NCBI GenBank assembly: GCA_001800005.1
Contig: MGUL01000152.1
Location: 1 to 11,158 of the forward strand
Source: Elusimicrobia bacterium RBG_16_66_12
GTDB lineage: Bacteria > Elusimicrobiota > Elusimicrobia > UBA1565 > UBA9628
Length of the DNA: 11,158 bases
Reading direction: 5' to 3'
The notes beneath the pieces are model-generated. The model did no database searches, had not been told where the DNA came from, and saw only the letters and a program-made list of their open reading frames with translations. Both the position numbers and the translations under genes were made by a program. Of this stretch, positions 7,384-11,158 are shown piece after piece; the stretch's first letter is position 1; each line of letters opens with the position of its first letter.

Positions 7384-7855
7384 GGACCTGCTCGCCGCGG
7401 CCGAGGCGGCGCTGATGACCGCGCTGCTGGCGGTCATGATCTGCCTCGCTTTCGGGCAGGTCGTGCTGCGCCACTTCGGCTCGGGACTGCTGTGGGCGGA
7501 GACCGTGCTCAAGCACTCGGTGCTCTGGACGGGCTTCCTGGGGGCCGCGCTCGCCGCGCGCGCCGAGAAGCACTTCGCCTGGGAGGCCGCGCACCTGGGA
7601 GCCTCGGAACGCCTGAAGCCGTGGCTTCGACTGGCCTCCTCGACCGCCGCCGCGGGCGTGACCGCCTTCCTCTTCAAGGCCTCCTGGGTCTACTGCGCCG
7701 ATGAGCGGGCTTCCGGCGCGGCGCTCCTGACGCTCGGCGCTCTCACCGTCCCCGCCTGGATCGCCTCGGCCGGCATCCCGGCCGGCTTCGCGCTGATGCT
7801 GATCCACTTCCTGTTCAGGACCGCCGACGCCGCCGCGGAGGCCGCGCGGAAGTGA
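7340..7855 (+). CDS. dctQ: TRAP transporter small membrane subunit
   Basis: The 171-residue inner-membrane protein has four hydrophobic segments at about 25-45, 57-74, 97-118 and 137-160, the standard DctQ topology. Family features include GQVVLRHF (39-46), the acidic Trp-Ala-Glu site LLWAETVLKH (50-59), and the WTGFLGAALAARAEKHF block (63-79) in which an aromatic/small helix ends in a basic-His pair. DctQ packs beside DctM and stabilises the transporter and its docking with DctP. The start at 7340 overlaps the dctP end by 44 bases; an alternative GTG at 7358 would shorten the product by six residues and the overlap to 26. The stop overlaps the dctM GTG start (GTGA). Confidence 0.92.
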   Translation: MNWPNSVRERLRRAEDLLAAAEAALMTALLAVMICLAFGQVVLRHFGSGLLWAETVLKHSVLWTGFLGAALAARAEKHFAWEAAHLGASERLKPWLRLASSTAAAGVTAFLFKASWVYCADERASGAALLTLGALTVPAWIASAGIPAGFALMLIHFLFRTADAAAEAARK

Positions 7856-9123
7856 CCGTCCTCTTCCTCGCCGGCTTCGGCATCTTGGCCCTGGCGGGCG
7901 CGCCCGTCTTCGCGCTGCTGGGCGCGCTCGCACTCCGGCTCTTCTCCGGCGCGGGCATCGATTCCAGCGCCGTGATCATCGAGCTCGCGCGCCTGGCCTC
8001 GCTGCCGTCTCTGATCGCCATCCCGCTCTTCACTTTCGCCGGCTATGTCCTCGCCGAGAGCGGGGCTCCGCGCCGGCTCGTGGCACTCGCCGAGGCGCTG
8101 TTCGGCTGGCTCCCCGGAGGCGTCGCCGTCGCGGGACTTTGCGCCTGCGCGCTCTTCACGGCCTTCACGGGCGCGTCGGGAGTCACCATCATCGCCCTCG
8201 GCGGCCTTCTCTTTCCGCTGTTGCGCCGCCAGGGCTACCCGGAGCCCTTCGCGCTGGGCCTGATCTCCACGACGGGCAGCCTGGGCCTGCTCTTGCCGCC
8301 GAGCCTGCCCATCATCCTCTACTCGCTGGTGGGGAAGATCTCCGTCGACAAGCTCTTCGCGGCCGCGGCCGTGCCGGGACTGCTGCTGCTGGCCGCGCTC
8401 TCGGCCTATGCCGTCTTCATGGCCGGGAAGGAAGGAGTCAAGCCCGTCCGATTCTCACGCCGGACCCTGCGCGGCGCCGCCCGCAACGCGCTGTGGGAGA
8501 TCCCCCTGCCGTTCATCATCATCGGCGGGATCTACGGCGGGCTCTTCCCCGCCTCCGAGGCGGCCGCCGTGATGGCCTTCTACGTCGTGATCGTCGAGAC
8601 CCTCGTCTACAAGGACGTGCGCTGGTCGAAGATGCCCGAAATCGCGCGGCAGAGCATGATGCTGGTCGGCTCCATCCTCATCGTGCTGGGCTGCGCCCTG
8701 GGCCTGACCAACTACCTGATCGACGCCGAGATCCCCGGGAGGATCTTCGCCTTCCTCCACCAGCGCATCTCCGACCGCTGGGCCTTCCTCGCCCTGCTCA
8801 ACGCCTTCCTGCTCGTGGTGAACATGGTGGAGATCTTCTCGGCGATCGTCATCGTGGTGCCGATCATCGCGCCCGTGGCGGTCCAATACGGGATCGACCC
8901 CGCGCACCTGGGAGCCCTCTTCCTGCTGAACCTGGAGCTGGGCTACATGACGCCGCCGCTCGGCCTCAACCTCTTCCTCGCCTCTCGCCGCTTCGATCGT
9001 CCCCTGCCCGTCCTGTACCGCGCGGTCGCCCCGTTCTGGGTCCTCCTGCTCGCGGCCCTGATGCTCGTCACCTACTTCCCGGGCCTGAGTCTCTGGCTGC
9101 CCGGCCTCCTGAGGATACCATGA
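7852..9123 (+). CDS. dctM: TRAP transporter large membrane subunit
   Basis: The 423-residue polytopic protein is the ion-coupled transport channel of the TRAP system and resembles the Na+-dependent DASS/IT superfamily. About a dozen hydrophobic helices span the whole length. Conserved DctM motifs are FTGASG (105-110, the first helical-hairpin tip), FPLLRRQGYPEPFALG (121-136), TGSLGLLLPPSLPIILY (141-157, the Pro-Pro-Ser hairpin), GGIYGGLFPASEAAA (225-239) and LNLELGYMTPPLGLNLF (359-375, the second hairpin motif). Length is typical of the family (about 420-430). It starts with GTG, overlapping the dctQ stop by four bases, with GGAG at 7837-7840, 11 bases upstream. Its stop overlaps the next gene by ATGA. 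The two membrane subunits are separate, not fused as in SiaQM. Confidence 0.95.
   Translation: MTVLFLAGFGILALAGAPVFALLGALALRLFSGAGIDSSAVIIELARLASLPSLIAIPLFTFAGYVLAESGAPRRLVALAEALFGWLPGGVAVAGLCACALFTAFTGASGVTIIALGGLLFPLLRRQGYPEPFALGLISTTGSLGLLLPPSLPIILYSLVGKISVDKLFAAAAVPGLLLLAALSAYAVFMAGKEGVKPVRFSRRTLRGAARNALWEIPLPFIIIGGIYGGLFPASEAAAVMAFYVVIVETLVYKDVRWSKMPEIARQSMMLVGSILIVLGCALGLTNYLIDAEIPGRIFAFLHQRISDRWAFLALLNAFLLVVNMVEIFSAIVIVVPIIAPVAVQYGIDPAHLGALFLLNLELGYMTPPLGLNLFLASRRFDRPLPVLYRAVAPFWVLLLAALMLVTYFPGLSLWLPGLLRIP
9111..9115 (+). promoter_or_regulatory. Ribosome binding site of the LOG-family gene inside dctM
   Basis: GAGGA sits 4 bases before the ATG at 9120 and overlaps the last dctM codons. 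It fixes the LOG-gene start and implies coupled translation with dctM. Confidence 0.6.
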
Positions 9124-10007
9124 ACCCCCGAACCACCAAAGAGCTGCTGCCGGAGGAGAAGCTGGCCCTCCTCGTGAAGATCCGGGAATCGAAGGCCTAT
9201 CTGAAGGCCTACCACGACACCGATTTCATGGGCCGCAAGGACCTGCGGGCCGTCCGTCTCCAGCTCGAGCTCCTCAAGCCGGAGCTGATCCTGCGCGAGC
9301 ACAAAATCCGCTCGACCATCGTGGTCTTCGGCTCGGCGCGCATCCTGTCCCCCGAGGAGGCGCAGCGGCGGCTGAAGTCGGCGCAGGAAGACCTCTCCGG
9401 GCATCCGCGCGACGTGGAGCTCAAGCGCCTGGTTGTCGACGCCGAGAAGAAGCTCGAGTACTCCCGGTGGTACACGCAGGCTCGCCGCTTCGCCTCCGTC
9501 CTCTCGAAGGCCCAACAGCAGGGACAGGATCTGGAGTATGTGATCGTGACGGGGGGCGGCCCCGGCGTCATGGAGGCCGCCAACCGCGGCGCCTGGGAAT
9601 GCGGGGCCAAGAGCATCGGGCTCAACATCACCCTGCCCCACGAGCAGGACCCGAACCCGTACATCACGCCGGAGCTCTGCATGCAGTTCCACTACTTCTC
9701 CCTGCGCAAGATGCACTTCCTGATGCGCGCCCGCGCACTGGTCGCCTTTCCCGGCGGCTACGGCACGCTCGACGAGCTCTTCGAGACCTTGACCCTGGTG
9801 CAGACCGGCAAGAAGCGTCCCCTGCCGATCGTGCTCTTCGGCCGTCAGTTCTGGAAGCGCCTGGTCGACTTCGACTACCTGGCCGAACAGGGCCTGATCG
9901 GGCGCGACGACACCAGGCTGTTCAAGGTCGTGGAGACGGCCGAGGAGGGCTGGGACCACATCCGCCGCTTTTGGAAGACCCACCGGGGAGGCGTGCCGAC
10001 CGAGTGA
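9120..10007 (+). CDS. LOG-family (TIGR00730-type) nucleotide phosphoribohydrolase
   Basis: The 295-residue cytoplasmic protein has the Rossmann-like fold of the LOG/YgdH/lysine-decarboxylase-like family, whose studied members release the free base from nucleoside 5'-monophosphates (cytokinin activation in plants, nucleotide salvage in bacteria). The fold opens at STIVVFGSAR (65-74). The nucleotide-binding GGGPGVMEAANRGA (145-158) and active-site PGGYGTLDE (211-219) are intact, and the Arg-Lys pair SLRKMHFLMRA (194-204) that precedes the second motif is present. Many LOG proteins are about 180-220 residues; this one has an extra charged, helical N-terminus of about 60 residues and a helical insert at 77-115 (HPRDVELKRL region). 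True lysine decarboxylase activity is not expected. The ATG overlaps the dctM stop (ATGA) and has a Shine-Dalgarno, so it belongs to the TRAP operon. Its link to transport is unknown; salvage of an imported compound is possible but speculative. Confidence 0.9.
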   Translation: MNPRTTKELLPEEKLALLVKIRESKAYLKAYHDTDFMGRKDLRAVRLQLELLKPELILREHKIRSTIVVFGSARILSPEEAQRRLKSAQEDLSGHPRDVELKRLVVDAEKKLEYSRWYTQARRFASVLSKAQQQGQDLEYVIVTGGGPGVMEAANRGAWECGAKSIGLNITLPHEQDPNPYITPELCMQFHYFSLRKMHFLMRARALVAFPGGYGTLDELFETLTLVQTGKKRPLPIVLFGRQFWKRLVDFDYLAEQGLIGRDDTRLFKVVETAEEGWDHIRRFWKTHRGGVPTE

Positions 10008-11158
10008 AGACCCTGCTCGCCGCCCTCCTGCTCGCCGCGGCGCCGGCGCGGGCCGCGGGGCCGCAGCTCAGCTCGGTCGCGGAGGCCCAGCTCAGCGAAG
10101 GACTGCTGCGCCTGTACTCCCTCGACTACGCCCGCGCTCGCGCGGCCTTCCGCAGAATCATCGAGTCGGAGCCGGACAACCCCTTCGGCTATCTCTTCGA
10201 GGCGGGCGAGCTCTGGTGGCAGGCCACCCAGGAGTACGGACTCTTCCAGTCCGCTCCCGCCCTGCGGGAACTCTTCGAGCGGGATGTGGAAGACACCGTG
10301 CGCACGGCCGCCTCCTATATGGATTCCAAGGATCCCCGGCAGAAGGCCTCCGGCTATTTCGCGTCGGGGATGGCGCTGGGCACGCGCGGCCAATGGAATC
10401 TGATGAAGGGCCGCTATCTCGACGCCTATTTCGACGGCAAGAAGGCGGTCAGGCACCTGAAGAAATGCCTGAAGATCGACGACCAGTTCTATGAAGCCTA
10501 CCTCGGCCTCGGGGTCTTCGATTATCAGGCGGCCCACTTCTCCGGGGTCGCCAGGCTGGGCTTCCTCTTTGGGATGAAGGGCGACGAGAAGCGTGGGCTC
10601 GAGCGCATCGCGACTGCGATGGAGAAGTCGCGCTACGCGGGCGCGCAGTCCGCCCAGTTCCTGATCTCGATCTACATCACCGACATGCACGATCTCTCGC
10701 GCGCCCTGCCCGTGGTCCAGCGCCTGCGCCGTGACTTCCCGTCCAGCCCCTATTATCTGTTCCTGGAGCTCATCCTGCGCCACCGCCTGGGGGACTGGGA
10801 CGGCTCGCTGAAGTTGGGCCGGGAGTTCCACCGGACCGCGCAGACCGACCCCGCGGCGCTTCGCCCCAAGTGGCTGACCCTGATCTGCGGGCTCTCCGGC
10901 GCCGACTGCCTGAACAAGGAGGACACGGAGCGATCCCTCGAGTGGATCGACCACGCCCTCGACTCGACCGGGAAGGCGGATCCGCCGGGATTCGTCACGC
11001 TCCTGAGGACCTTCCGCGGCCACGCGCTCGGCGCGCTCGGACGCCGCGCGGAAGCCGAGAATGAATACCGCCTGGCGCTGGCCTCGCCGGATTTCGACGA
11101 CCTCCACGCGCAGGCCCGCGCCTGCCTGGGCTCCCCCTGCGGCCGGGAAATGCTCCTC
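10004..11158 (+). CDS. Exported TPR-like protein, 3' end cut by the window
   Basis: This frame is open from the GTG at 10004 to the window edge (385 codons) with no stop, so the C-terminus is missing. The start overlaps the LOG-gene stop (GTGA); GGAGG at 9987-9991 lies 12 bases upstream, slightly far. Residues 1-17 are a signal peptide (Lys2, Leu/Ala core, ending APARA). No lipobox is seen, so it should be periplasmic. The rest is helical with TPR-like units: LRLYSLDYARARAAFRRII (35-53), AVRHLKKCLKIDDQFYEAY (148-166) and LGRRAEAENEYRLALASPD (345-363). The centre, with LGLGVFDYQAAHF (167-179) and FLFGMKGDEKRGLERIATAM (187-206), resembles a widespread uncharacterised TPR family found in envelope loci. 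I cannot assign a function. Its place at the end of a TatT-TRAP operon suggests it may assist the transporter or a linked envelope process. Confidence 0.82.
   Translation, partial: MKTLLAALLLAAAPARAAGPQLSSVAEAQLSEGLLRLYSLDYARARAAFRRIIESEPDNPFGYLFEAGELWWQATQEYGLFQSAPALRELFERDVEDTVRTAASYMDSKDPRQKASGYFASGMALGTRGQWNLMKGRYLDAYFDGKKAVRHLKKCLKIDDQFYEAYLGLGVFDYQAAHFSGVARLGFLFGMKGDEKRGLERIATAMEKSRYAGAQSAQFLISIYITDMHDLSRALPVVQRLRRDFPSSPYYLFLELILRHRLGDWDGSLKLGREFHRTAQTDPAALRPKWLTLICGLSGADCLNKEDTERSLEWIDHALDSTGKADPPGFVTLLRTFRGHALGALGRRAEAENEYRLALASPDFDDLHAQARACLGSPCGREMLL

Noticed and set aside
9120..10007. Lysine decarboxylase annotation for the LOG-family gene
   Set aside because: The PGGxGT and GGGPG motifs define the LOG phosphoribohydrolase family; the lysine decarboxylase name is a legacy label and no PLP-binding lysine motif is seen.

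Overview
The window is a densely packed, GC-rich stretch of a diderm (Gram-negative-type) bacterial chromosome. The diderm call rests on an Omp85-type outer-membrane barrel, a lipoprotein whose sorting signal suits the outer membrane, and several exported periplasmic proteins. No rRNA or other strong phylogenetic marker is present. Near-leaderless genes behind a TGC-TATAAT-type extended -10, plus repeated TPR genes, would fit a GC-rich Elusimicrobiota or deltaproteobacterial-type lineage, but this is only a guess. All eight genes lie on the + strand and almost no sequence is non-coding. I see no mobile element, phage gene, CRISPR array, tRNA or rRNA.

Layout: (1) 7-2922, a 971-residue exported protein made almost wholly of TPR repeats. 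(2) 2948-5490, a two-gene unit behind an extended -10 promoter: metF (methylenetetrahydrofolate reductase), coupled by an ATGA overlap to a single-POTRA Omp85/BamA-like outer-membrane protein. (3) A second extended -10 at 5498-5506 starts a tightly overlapped six-gene unit: a TatT-type TPR lipoprotein, a DctP-type solute-binding protein, DctQ and DctM membrane subunits, a LOG-family nucleotide phosphoribohydrolase, and another exported helical-repeat/TPR protein that runs off the right edge.

The central story is genes 3 to 6 of the window's eight after metF/omp85: a complete TPR-associated TRAP transporter (TPAT), the type described from the Treponema pallidum Tp0956-Tp0958 locus. TatT would sit as a lipoprotein at the membrane and bind the periplasmic P subunit, DctQ/DctM would import the substrate using an ion gradient, and the P subunit carries a Trp where classical carboxylate-binding TRAP proteins have a ligand-clamping Arg. 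That suggests a non-classical, perhaps hydrophobic, substrate. The coupled LOG enzyme and second TPR protein are less usual neighbours and are the best leads for a larger functional module.
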